A DNA stretch of 64,000 nt, from positions 1-64,000 of the forward strand of contig SJRY01000252.1 in assembly GCA_011319805.1 (NCBI GenBank), given 5' to 3'. A model generated the notes under the pieces. It worked only from the letters and a program-made list of their open reading frames with translations. It searched no databases and was not told where the DNA came from. The first letter of the stretch is position 1. Each line of letters begins with the position of its first letter. A program made the position numbers and the translations under genes. Positions 45,707-56,234 of this stretch are shown piece by piece. Source of the DNA: Macrocybe gigantea. Lineage: Eukaryota > Basidiomycota > Agaricomycetes > Agaricales > Callistosporiaceae.

Positions 45707-46235
45707 GGCCCTCTTTCTGTTTTTTTTTTTTTTTTTTTTTAATTCACCAATTTACGAGATTCAGGGCCCTGCATATAGCAGAGCCCTGCGCTTCGCCCGC
45801 TCTTGCGAGGGGAGCCCACCATTACAGTGCATCCCGGAGTCTTTTTTTTTTTTTTTTTTAATTCAACAATTTATATAGCGGTGCATGGTGGCAGTCCGCT
45901 TGTAAATACACCAAGGTATCTATGATAAATACGACTAGTCCGAGAAAAAACCAGACTGAAGGGAGCTACATGGAGGGCTACACTGCCCTGTTCTCTCGTG
46001 CCCGAGCTCGAACCATATGGCTCGAGCTCACGCATATTCACTCGCTCGAGCACCATCCCCCAGCCCCAGGGGGCCGGTTGTGGTCAATTCCACGTAAAAG
46101 GTCCAAGAGGACCTATAACGGATACTGTTGCGGAGTTTGCAGTTCGCATAACGCTTGGTCAGTGCTTTGGTCACTGACCCGACTGTTTCCAGATTGTCCG
46201 GGTTACCCTGGACGATCTCCGCTACAGAACGGCAG

Positions 46236-49200
46236 TCACCTGCCGCCTGGATCCGGAATGAAAGCACCTGCAGCCTTATTAGATGTCAAGTACTTAATGA
46301 ACCAGTGACGCACAAAGGCGTCGAACTGGCATTCAGTTGGCCTGTGCCAGTTACGGCACTGAGTCATGACGTGGACGGAGTCTTCAACCCCTCGTCCGCA
46401 AGAACATAAATTGCTATCGACAAAATTAAACCGTGCCCGATACGCATTGATCGGAGCATGGCCGCATGCGAGACGTGAACAGCGAGCATAAAGCTCGTTG
46501 TCTGTCACTAACTTCATGAAGCCCATTCTCTTCCGAGAGGGGCGTTCATAGGAATTTGGCTTTCCTGCTTCGTGAAAACGAAAAGTGGAAGCACCAATAT
46601 ATTTCTTGTTCCCAGAATTCTGGAACCAAGTGCTATGCATATCATCGTCTGCCTCCCTTCGAAGGCCATCGGTGGTATAAAGGGGATGAAACCCCAGAGG
46701 AACGTTCAGGCTTCGAGCGAACTCGTGAGCCTCGACTTGTATTGCCCACTTCCATTTGGAAGGGACGTGCCAGAATTCAATCCGGCGCTGCTCAGACTCT
46801 GAGAGCCAAGCTTTCAATGATCTACAAAGTGCAATAGAATGCGACTGCACAGAGTGGGGATTGCAATCGATGATGCGATTAATCGCATTCATCGAATCCA
46901 GAAAGCACACGATGGAGTCAACTCCATCTTGTGTGATAGCCTTTTGGATTGCCATTCGCAATCCAATAAGCTCGGCATCATCGCTCGTTGATTTGCCAAC
47001 AGGCTGACGAATTTCGAAAACCAGCCGGCCCTCGCGATAAACACGCGAAGCTGACACAGACTGCTTAAATGGCACTTCTGCTTTCGCAGGCACGGAGCCA
47101 TCACTACTCACATAAGAGCAATCATGCTGGGTCGAACACTGGGTAAGTGTTTGATCCAGCAATGCGCGATAAGCCTTGACCGAGTCCTCGTCCTGGCCAA
47201 GTAACTTATGAATCTCAAAGCGACTGTCAAACTCATCGACAAGCCGCCTGCCCGGGTTATTTGCATCAGCAAAATAATCCGTGGTTAAAAGAGTGGTGGT
47301 TTCAGATCCACCAAATCCTTGAGTGGGGACTTAAGCGCAGAACGCTGTCTGTCTGACAAAGAAGCGAGATTTCTCACTTTAGATGGGTCGCCCCCAGACG
47401 AGGCGGGCGTACTAATTGACCTGAGAGCATGCCTCAGATTGGAATTGGCGAGGCGGGCAGAGGACCCGACCTTCAGCCTTTGGATGAACCCGCCGATGGG
47501 TTCGACGCAGGCCATTGTCTCAGCCGCACCCTCGGGAGTAGTGCGAAACTGTCCATTTATCCAGATGCAAGCTTTACGCTGCATCTGGCATAGTTGTTTC
47601 AACAGTGCGACATTACGCATGCCATTGAAGTTCCATAATAAACAGCCGTATGTTGCGATGGGACGCGCGCACGACAAGTAGAGAATGCGTTTCTGCTGAG
47701 GGGATAAGCCCCGAACAGAATTGCCCAACATTTGAAGGCCTGGCGGTAGTCAAGGCCTTCGTAGCATAGAATCGAACATGCTCCTTGAAAGAAAGGCGCG
47801 CGTCCAAAAAGAAACCAAGGTATCGCCAGACATCCTTGGGTCGAAGAGGGTATTGCCTGTGTACGGAGCAAATCCCAAGTCAATAGACGGACGAGGGTCC
47901 ATACTATTGCGCGAAAAGTGCTGTAGTTCAGTCTTGTTGTGTTCTACAACAAGGCCGAAGTCAGTGAAGAGGTTATGCACAGAGGCATAAGCCCTCTGCA
48001 GTTTCGGAACATTGTCCATGTGGATCTGGACTGAGCGATGATCAGTCCGTCATCGACGAATGACATGATTACTGGCATATCACCAGCTTTCTGGTAAAGT
48101 TTCAGTACCGGCGCCAAGTAAAGCGCTGACAATACTGGGGAGAGTGCAGAGCCTTGACCAACTCCCACGTCAGCCTCGAACTCTGGAGAGATGGCACTAT
48201 GCCAGGCATAAGAAGTTTTGCGCCCAACGAGGTATGATTCAAAGAACTTTGACACCTGTGGTGCAAAGCCTCCGTGTTGAAGAATCTTCACCAACATACG
48301 ATGGTTGAGTGAAGGAAAATACTGAGCGACATCGAAAGCGATGACACTCGTTTTAAATCCCTTAGACCACCCCTGACGGATAATATGGGTAAGGAAGACC
48401 CCAGCATCCTCAGTTGAGTTCTGACGGATGCCGCCGAACTGCTTCGGATCGAAGACAGCAAATTTCGTCGCTTCGTACTGCATACGTCGCGCTAGCATCT
48501 TCTCGATGAGCTTGCCGAGGGTATTCAAAAGCACAATCGGACGAAAGGCTTTCGGGGTATCGTATGCAGGTTTGCCAGGTTTCGGAATGATCACTGACAA
48601 ACTCTGCTTGAAGTAAGAGGGCCAGTGCCCCAAATCCAGACATGCGTTTGCAATGTTCAAGATGAATGCAGCTATGTGAGGAAATTTCACCAGCTGTTTG
48701 ATGTGGCTCCAAGACAGATGATCTGGTCCGGGGCCGATGTATTGCTACAGGGCTCCAAGGACTCTCGGAGCTCTGTAGCAGAGAACGGGACCCAATCCCG
48801 CTCTGGATGCGCTTCAAGGTCATTGAGGCGATCCAAATTAACTGTGCGATCAGACGCAGCATTATAAGACTTATCAAGCGCATTCCAAAGCGCTTCGATA
48901 GAATTACAAGGCTGTCCCTGGAACGAGATAGCTTCGTAGTCAGGTAGGGGTCTCTGCTTTGTCCATGCAGCTAAATCCCATGGACGACAAGACTTTTCTG
49001 CAACCTCCCTGATCTGTTGATCAAAGAAGGCGTGCTTAGCATCTTTGACAGCTCGCCGCCAGATGCGATGATCTCTTTCAGACTGGGTTTGTCTGAAAGT
49101 ATCAAGAGTCTCAGAGCAGTGTTGGTTCCACCAACCCTTGCTCCGTTTTGAGAGCTTGCATTCCCTAGAATGGAGATTTCAAGCTCGATCAATGGCCTTT

Positions 49201-50138
49201 GATAGTGTCGATAAGACGCTCTTGAGGTCGTTATTAGTCTCGATAGGGACAATGTCCATTCCGAGAAGATCACCAGCAATGTCGGATATAAACTCCGGTA
49301 TGCTGTCCTTACTTAACGTTCGTCACTGGATGGATAGGTCTAGCAGAGGAACATCCAATACAAGTGACAATGGGACATGGTCCGATGTCAGCTTGAGCAC
49401 ATCAATCATGCGAGGATGGCAATCCCCACTATCAATGGGGATGAACATCAAGTCAATAACCGAGGGCCGAAGCTCGGGGTTATGTGAAATGAAAGTTGGC
49501 CCAGGGTTGCTAGGTTCCGACCATTCCAGACCGAGATCGAGAGCTGCATTACACAGCATCTCCCCACGAGACCGCTGCGAATTATGAACTCTATCCCAGA
49601 GTTCATAATGACAATTGAAATCCCCTCCGAGATAAAGTAAGTTGGGGAAGTCGGGGCGCTCAGCACAATCATGCAAAAGACGAATCGCGCTAGCATCTAC
49701 ATCAGAGTAGGCGTTAGCGAGAAAGAGTGGCTCGCCAGGGGTGGCGAAGCTAACAATCATAAGATCGCGACTATCAACTAGGTCGCGACGAAGGGATGGA
49801 CGTAGGCGACGAAGCCTATTATGTACATAGGCCATGACTCGAGGAGGGTCCTCGAGCGATGATCGGCGAACGATACAGGTCCAATCTGGATGAGTGGGAC
49901 CACCGATTACTGCCTCGCCCTCAACATTGAGGGCAGACGGAGCGTGTCTTATGAGATTCCAAGCAGGTTCTTGGAAAAACAGAATATCATAATCCCTTCC
50001 GAGAGTAGAGAGGAGCATGTCCATGTGTACATATTTTCTATTTATGTTCTGAGAGAAAATACGAAGAGATGAAATCAATGAGCGTCCCCTTGAACCAGGG
50101 ACCACAGCCGAGGCTGCACTACCTGAGGAGACACTCAT
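46236..50138 (-). pseudogene. LINE K ORF2 (endonuclease, RT, RNase H, Cys-His), broken
   Basis: It starts at ATG 50138-50136, overlapping the ORF1 stop. The endonuclease is open to TGA at about 49323 (CGA in sisters). Its complete extent, about 1300 codons, is present without the large deletions of L2 and C, making it the best guide to the intact layout: APE endonuclease (about residues 20-250), RT with GQGSALSPVL and FVDDGLIIAQS, RNase H with SSDGS, DDAELIGL, FLDSMNAI, and the C-terminal CSCGRGVEDSVH. Frameshifts occur near 48680, 48030, 47740 and 47285, mostly single-base changes, so it is recently dead. Confidence 0.9.
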
Positions 50139-51749
50139 GATGCGTCGGCCTCCGCATTACGCTGCGGGGAGGCATTAGGATAATTGCTACCTGATCGTTT
50201 GCGATCACGTACCAGCTTATAATGTTCCTTGATCCAATCTGGATCAAAGCGATTTTTCCAGAAGGGACACTTCCAGTCGTCAGTGGAGTGGTCTCGGCTA
50301 CAGCTGAGGCACTTAGGAGGATGAGGGCAGGGCTGGCCCGCCGGAGTAGCCTCACGAGGAGGGTTAGCCTTGGGTCGAGCTTTGCAGCAAGACGCCAGGG
50401 TGCGATGGTGTTCCTTTCTGTGAGATTCCCCACAGATCGGGCAGCGAAGAGATTGCTGGTTGCACTTCAACGCAGAGTGCCCCAGCGCCAGCAGCGTTCG
50501 CAAAGAGGAACTCCCGGAAGAGAGAGCGGCCTTGAATCGGCAATGCCAATTCCTGACCATAACTGTACAATTGTCCAGAGCCTTTACGTTCTGGCCAGTT
50601 GACATGTCTTCGATGTTGAACCAGACGGTTGCAGTATCGGAATTCTTGGAGTTGCGCATGACATGCGGTACCCCAACGAGAGTAATGAGATCTGAGAAGG
50701 AAGAGTCTCGAAGAATCTCGTAAGCCTGCCGGGCAGTGATAATGCTACCATCGGCATTGAAATAAGGGACGTCGAGCAGTTTCAGATAAGAAACGCTCAT
50801 CGGAATTGCAAGCTCGACAGTAGATCCTGCCAGAGCACAGCGGAGAGCAGCCTCACGCAAAATGCTGAGGTCTTTCAGAGAAGCCACCCTCATCATCAAG
50901 CAAGAGAACGAGGAGGCGGAATGATCCTGGATAGATTCGCACCGAATCCAGGACTTACCAGAGGTCAACGCCCTATTAAGGGCATTAAGGAGAGCTCCGG
51001 CGGCAACAGAATCGTTGTCAGCCAGAAAAGAGTAGCTGACCCGGACGTTACAACGGGACGGTCCGTGAGAAGTGGACTTTGCCTTCTTCTTAGGTGGTCC
51101 AGACGGCTCCCCGGTTGCTTCCTTTTGCAAGGAGACAATCTTCTCTGCGGGGAGGTGTGGGAATGTCTTTGCCAAGGCTACAATAGCCTCGGCAGGAGTG
51201 TTGGCCGGTTGGGCCAAGGCTTGCGCATAGGAGCGCTTACCGGAAGATGGGCGAGTAGCCCTATTGACCGGAGGAGGCGGTCCACGTCCCGGAGAACATG
51301 TTAACATTGCCAGCAGTAGCGACCAAGGCCGCAATACCCTCAGCGATGGCATACTGGTAGCCCGCCGGGATGGAGACAGATGCTTTGCCGACCTTGAGGA
51401 TCCAATCCTTAAGGGCGGCGAGGGACTCGGTGGCGGCCTTCGCTTCGCTGTGAAGGAACCGATGCCCTTCAGGAAAGATCGCAATACCGATAGAATTGTC
51501 GTTATAAGCTGCCTCCGTGGACAGCATTGACGGAGATGGAGGAACGGGGGGTTCGGTAGACCCAGTCCGATTCAAGGGACCAGCGTCGTCGGTATCCATT
51601 AAACCGTCGCCGCCTTGGAAGAGAAGGCTCCTATCCCCCGAGGGGGAAGGAGCGGAGAGTCGAGAGGGGCCTGCAGGGGTCCGCCCAGGGTGCGGATTTA
51701 GCGGTGGAGGCCCACCGCCGCCAACAATGTTGAGCGGATCATCGCTCAT
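50135..51749 (-). pseudogene. LINE K ORF1 with the 236-bp deletion uncompensated
   Basis: ATG 51749 opens MSDDPLNIVGG and reads the native N-terminal frame (STEPPVPPSPSMLSTEAAYNDN ...) to NMFSGTWTASSGQ and a stop at about 51261. The native C-terminal frame (GRGPPPPVNRATRPSSG onward) continues separately to TGA 50137-50135. The break is caused by loss of 236 bp (not a multiple of three) relative to copy C. The zinc-knuckle region is also altered near 50505-50520 by a small frameshift. Confidence 0.88.
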
Positions 51750-51947
51750 TGAAAAACTCTAATAAATCGGTGGATTTTCAGCCGATTTTCGCGATTTTAA
51801 AAACGGGGAGTGCTCAAGGATATAGGTATCCGGATCTGCAACCTGATCAAAGATCGTCCCAAGTGTTGTCACCGTAGAATGAGGAGTGCGATTTGTGAGA
51901 GTTGTTTACAGTTGTTTACAAGTGGGGGTTGTGGAAAGAGAAGCGTT

Positions 51948-52551
51948 ACCCTCAGGAGTGGTGCGAAACTGTCCATTGATCCAAATGCATGCTTTGCGCT
52001 GCATTTGGTGTAGTTGTTTCAACAGTGCGACATTATGCATGCCATTGAAGTTCCACAATAAACAGCCGTACGTTGCGATGGGACGCGCGCACGACAAGTA
52101 GAGAATGCGTTTCTGTTGAGGGGATAAGGCCCGAACAGAATTGCCCAACATTTGGAAGGCCCTGGCGGTAGTCAAGGCCTTCGTAGCATAGAATCGAACA
52201 TGCTCCTTAAAAGAAAGGCGCGCGTCCAAAAAGAAACCAAGGTATCGCCAGACATCCTTGGGTCGAAGCGGGGTGTTGCCCGTAAATGGAGCAAAACCCA
52301 AGTCAATAGATGGACGAGGGTCCATACTATTGCGCGAAAAGTGCTGTAATTCAGTCTTGTTGTGTTCTACAACAAGACCGAAGTCAGTGAAGAGGTTATG
52401 CACAGAGGCATAAGCCCTCTGCAGTTTCGGAACATTGTCCGATGTGGATTTGGACTGAGCGATGATCAGTCCGTCATCGACGAATGACATGATTACTGGC
52501 ATATCACCAGCTTTCTGATAAAGTTTCAGTACTGGCGCCAAGTAAAGCGCT
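51948..52551 (-). mobile_element. 5'-appended ORF2 segment of LINE K
   Basis: About 200 open codons read LAPVLKLYQKAGDMPVIMSFVDDG to INGQFRTTPEG, in the same orientation as the following full-length LINE. The segment lacks any 3' UTR or poly(A) at 51948 and is inside the K TSD. It is nearly identical to the matching part of copy C (57530-58120). Confidence 0.9.
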
Positions 52552-53449
52552 GTGCATCCCGGAGTCAACTCAGACCCAATGGACCTCATCAGTCCATGAA
52601 CCGACAGAGGAGTTTGTTAGCACCACTCCGGCCAGGTTGTGGGAGACTGTCCCGACCTGCCACGGCTCGCTCTTCAGCAGGGAGTTCACAGAGAGCCCCG
52701 CTTACTACCGTTTCCTGTTCCAGGGCAAGTGGTTCGCTTTATCATCAATGCGGATCCCCACTTGTCCCTGGTCTCTGCCTTGCCACCAGCCAGCCCTGGT
52801 TGTGCTCTCCCGAAGGAGCCAGGGATTGGTTTCTGACACCAGGAGCCCCCCCCGTTTAGTTCCGAGGAACCCAGGACTCGACTCATTCCCACACCCTCCC
52901 CTGGAGTCCCCGAGTGTTCATGGACCCGGTCCTTGAGTTTCTTTTCAGGGAGCGGCCCACTTTGCAGGTACTCACAGGTGTCATACTACTGGGACTAACG
53001 ACCACTCTATGTCAGCGGATGGCTCCGGTGATACCGGACCGTGACTGTCTGTGGTGAGGGATGGCCTGGCCTGGAATCACCCAGACATTCGGCTTGTTCT
53101 GTATATATTCTACCCTGCTTACTGCCCCCTATGCTTTCGCTCCCTACTTGATCACATGATACCACATGACCATTTCAGGCACGGGACACCAGACTCAAGG
53201 TCTAATGTGCCACTTTGGGGTACGATCAATCACTCCCACCTGGATCATGTGCCATCCTATAAATGTCACATGACTCCTTGAACCCGGGCCCCAAGTTATC
53301 AATTCAGGCACCGCACCCAGGCCAGGTGATCAATGCGACCAATCTTTCCCACGGTGTCAGCATTACCTGACCTGTGTGAACCGAGCATGTGATAGTAACC
53401 TCTGATAGGTCACATGCCTTTCCCAGCTTTATGGGTACTGAGGATGAGG

Positions 53450-53525
53450 GGAATCAAACCCCAACCCTTCTGGTGGTGCACAGCCACCTCTCCAGTCTTT
53501 GGTGGCGATGATAACCACTGGGCTA
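53450..53525 (-). promoter_or_regulatory. Internal Pol III promoter of SINE-2 copy b
   Basis: On the minus strand, TAGCCCAGTGG (A box, 53525-53515) and GGTTTGATTCC (B box, 53460-53450) both fit consensus, with about 54 nt between them. It is the best-preserved of the three SINE-2 heads in the window. Confidence 0.8.
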
Positions 53526-53551
53526 CTGGAGCCCACGGCCCTCTTTCTGTT

Positions 53552-54617
53552 AAATCCCACTCTGGATTCAAGTATTGGATTACTTTCATTGATGATTGTA
53601 CCAGATTCAGAGTGGTGATACCTCTTAAACAGAAGAGTGATGCATTTGATGCCTTTAGACAGTTTAAGGCCTATGCTGAAAACCAACTTGGCTTAAAGAT
53701 CAAAGCTTTACAGGATAACAAGGGTGGAGAGTACATGTCCAATGCCTTTATCAAATTCACCAATGACTGTGGCATTATCCGGAGACATACTGTTAGGAAT
53801 AGGCCTCAACAGAATGGAGTTGCAGAAAGAGCTAATCGGACTATGGCAGAAGAGTTAACTGCTATGCTATCTGAATCCAAGCTGCCTGCTTCATTCTGGG
53901 GAGATGGTCTTGCTTCTATAGTGCATATTTGGAATAGAGTACCTACTTCTGCTCTGTCTGGGACTACACCTTATCAGGCTTGGTTTGGAAAGAAACCAGA
54001 TGTCAGTCATCTGAGAATCTGGGGATGCACTGCATATGTCTTTGTGCAAAAGGATCAGAGGAAGAAACTCCAATCACACTACCAGAAATGCGTCTTTATT
54101 GGCTATCCTGATGGTTACAAGGGTTGGAAGTTTTACAATCCTACCACCAAAAAGACCATTATCTCAGAGAGGGCTGAATTTGATAAGAGATACTTCCCTG
54201 GTACCTCTCAGAAACATTACAGCACTCCACCTTCTCTTGTCCTTCCTCTTGACCCATCTGCTTTGCAACCAGTTTCTCCAGACTCAGCTGTGTTGGAGTT
54301 AGGAGGGTTGGAGTTAGGAGGAGGCTTTGATGCACCAAACCCTATTGTGCAAGCAGCTCCCTCTACTCCTGATCCAGATCCTACCCCTCCACAGAGTCCA
54401 AATCTTCGTCCTAGAACACCTCCTGCTATTCACCAGGATGATAACCTGCTCCACACACCTCCTGTTAGATACAGAGTACCAACTCCACTACCTCTTCCCA
54501 AAACTCCACCCATTGCTGTCAGAAAACCAGTCAGAAATGTCAAACCACCTGGTAATTGGTGGGTCATCAGACCTTCTCCACCACCAGTTCGAGATGATTC
54601 TGATTCAGAAGCCTCAA
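53552..54617 (+). pseudogene. copia integrase core and Pro-rich linker
   Basis: It resumes after SINE-2b with KSHSGFKYWITFIDDCTRFR. The second catalytic Asp lies in ALQDNKGGEYMSNAF and the Glu in NGVAERANRTMAEELTAML, so the D,D-35-E set is present once joined with 45707. The domain continues with PYQAWFGKKPDVSHLRIWGC and the VFIGYPDGYKGWKFYNP block typical of copia integrase ends, then a Pro/Ser-rich linker (about 54230-54600). It is cut by LINE E at about 54617 before the RT. The frame is open throughout; few CpGs are present. Confidence 0.9.
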
Positions 54618-55221
54618 TTCATGTCCACATTATGACTCTGTGCTGTAACTAGGACAGACCAACTGAACACCAGTATGATGCCTTTGTGCGTTTCTGGTTT
54701 GTTAAGTACCTAATATTGAACAAGGCGGTGGGTGCTTTTATCCAGATCTGGGGGGCGGGTAACTGCCCCTTTGTAGCGGGGAATGCTCTGGGTTATGGCT
54801 CCTTGTGGGGCCTTTGTGTGGAAGTAACCACAGCCAGCCTTCGGACTGGGAGACTAGAGCATCAAGTCAGTATGGCATTTGATGAAAGCGGACACCAAGC
54901 TTCATTGCGATGCACAAGCTCTGTGATGCCTGTTCGTTATGGGCCCATTTGGACCCTTTATATGGAATTGACCACATCTAGCTCCTAGGAGCTGGGGGAT
55001 GCAGTTCTAGCAAGCGAGCTGGCACAAGCATGCACCTAAGTGGCATGCACACAGGTAGGAGACAGCAGGGTTAGTGTGCCCTCTATGTATATCCCCTCAG
55101 TCTGATTTTGGTTGGACTAGTTGTATTTATTGTAGGTACCTTCATGTATTTACAAGTGGACTGCCACCAAGCACCGCTTTATAAATTGTTGAATTAAAAA
55201 AAAAAAAAAAAAAAAAAAAAA
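54618..55221 (+). mobile_element. 5'-truncated LINE copy E
   Basis: It begins in the C-terminal Cys-His region (HVHIMTLCCN), passes the ORF2 end (TAA 54760-54762, one base shifted) and the 3' UTR, and ends with a 26-nt poly(A) at 55196-55221. The left flank is copia linker, the right flank is LINE I ORF1, and no TSD is present. This fits an insertion accompanied by a target deletion. Confidence 0.85.
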
Positions 55222-55547
55222 GAAGGCTTGCATTTCCTGAGGGGGGAGGAGGAGCAGGGGAGTGGGATGGGCCAGCAGTAGGCCATCCTGGGTGCGGGTT
55301 GAGTGGTGCATGACTGCCGCCACCAATAATGTTGAGCAGGTCATTGCTCATCAAAAACCTCTAATAGATCAGTTGATTTTTAGCCGATTTTCGCAATATA
55401 AGAAACAGAAGTGTTCAAGAGTGTTTAGAACTCGGGTTTGCAACTCGATACATGATCGGCCCAGTTGATGCTGGTGTAGAACGAGGATGACGATGAGGAG
55501 GATTATTTACACTTATTGACAAATGGGCATTGCAGACAAAGGTGACG
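55222..55547 (-). pseudogene. 5' UTR and ORF1 start of LINE I
   Basis: On the minus strand, 55547-55352 is the 5' UTR and ATG 55351-55349 starts MSNDLLNIIGGG...SGNASLL, clearly ORF1. It stops at 55222 against the poly(A) of LINE E. CpG-poor, like the rest of LINE I. Confidence 0.85.
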
Positions 55548-56234
55548 TGCTCTGTGCACTTCATTGCATGCTTGGTTAGCCCAATCTGAGCAGCACCAGA
55601 TTATGCTCTGGTACATTCCTTCCCATTGGAAGTGGGCCATTCAGGTCGAGGCACACAAATTTGCACATGGGCTTGACATTCCTCAGGGACTTCATCCTCT
55701 TTATATCACCAATGCACTCCACAAGGAGGTGGACAATGATATGCATGCCTCTTGGTTCCATGATTCTGGAATCAAGAAATACATTGGTGCCTCCACATTT
55801 CATTTCTATGATGTGGAAAAGCCAGAGTCCTATGAGCACTCTTTTTTTTTTTTTTTTTTAAATCAACAATTTATATAGCGGTGCACGATGGCAGTCCGCT
55901 TGTAAATACACCCAGGTACCTACTATAAATACGACGAGTCTGATCCAAACCAGACTGAAGGAAAATACATAGAGGGCTGCACTGCCCTGCTCTCTCGTGC
56001 CCGCGCTCGAACCATATGACTCGAGCTCGCGCGTACTCACTCGCTCGAGCACCGTCCCCCAGCCCCAAAGGGCCGGATGTGGTCAGTTCCATGTAAAAGG
56101 TCCAACAGGACCTATAACGGATACTGTCGCGAAGTTTGCATTTCGCATAGTGCTCGATCAGCGCTTCGGTCGCTGGTCCGACTGTTTTAAGATTGCCTAG
56201 GTCACCCCGGACGATCTCCGCTACAGAACGGCAG

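Larger units (their letters stand above)
45842..52551 (-). mobile_element. LINE copy K: full-length LINE with extra ORF2 sequence at its 5' end
   Basis: The TSD GTGCATCCCGGAGTC (15 bp, perfect) is at 45827-45841 and 52552-52566; the poly(A) on the minus strand is 45859-45842. Reading minus, 52551-51948 is ORF2 sequence (RT active site to linker). At about 51947 it changes to the LINE's own 5' end (ACGCTTCTCTTTCCACAA) and continues with 5' UTR, ORF1, ORF2 and 3' UTR. Only one 3' end exists, so the whole 6.7 kb inserted as one chimeric molecule. CpG-rich and young. Confidence 0.93.
45722..53536 (-). mobile_element. SINE-2 copy b, split by LINE K
   Basis: The TSD GGCCCTCTTTCTGTT is at 45707-45721 and 53537-53551. 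The minus strand starts at 53536 with GGGCTCCAGTAGCCCAGTGG (A box complement 53515-53525, B box complement 53450-53460). Its body at 53536-52567 and 45841-45722 is broken by LINE K (TSD GTGCATCCCGGAGTC). It ends ...GGGCCCTGAATCTCG and then TAAATTGGTGAATT plus poly(A); those last 14-18 nt equal the LINE 3' terminus. CpGs are well kept and the total SINE length is about 1.1 kb. Confidence 0.9.
38603..54617 (+). mobile_element. Ty1/copia element, 3' half missing, with two nested insertions
   Basis: The 5' LTR (38603-38842) is followed by a primer-binding-like site, gag (from 39331), protease and integrase. It is split by LINE L2 at 39899-44753 (TSD GCCTTTGTTACTG) and by SINE-2 copy b at 45722-53536 (TSD GGCCCTCTTTCTGTT). 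After the integrase and a Pro-rich linker the sequence is cut at about 54617 by LINE E. RT, RNase H and the 3' LTR are absent. The 5 bp before the LTR are TATTT; with no 3' end there is no TSD to compare. Confidence 0.9.
36282..55547 (-). mobile_element. LINE copy I (full-length ends, middle lost), host of the copia element
   Basis: The minus-strand LINE has its poly(A) at 36282-36301 and its authentic 5' end at 55547 (CGTCACCTTTGTCTGCAATG). The TSD TGCTCTGTGCA is at 36271-36281 and 55548-55558. Surviving parts are 36282-38602 (3' UTR, RNase H, part of RT) and 55222-55547 (5' UTR and the first 43 codons of ORF1). Everything between the RT and early ORF1 is missing. The copia element sits at the RT break, and LINE E's poly(A) abuts the ORF1 piece. 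Confidence 0.85.

Noticed and set aside
55222..55841. 5' inversion (twin priming) of one LINE, because a minus-strand LINE 5' end sits next to plus-strand LINE ORF2
   Set aside because: The TSD TGCTCTGTGCA at 36271 and 55548 shows the two pieces belong to different copies: the minus piece is the 5' end of LINE I and the plus piece is the continuation of LINE F.
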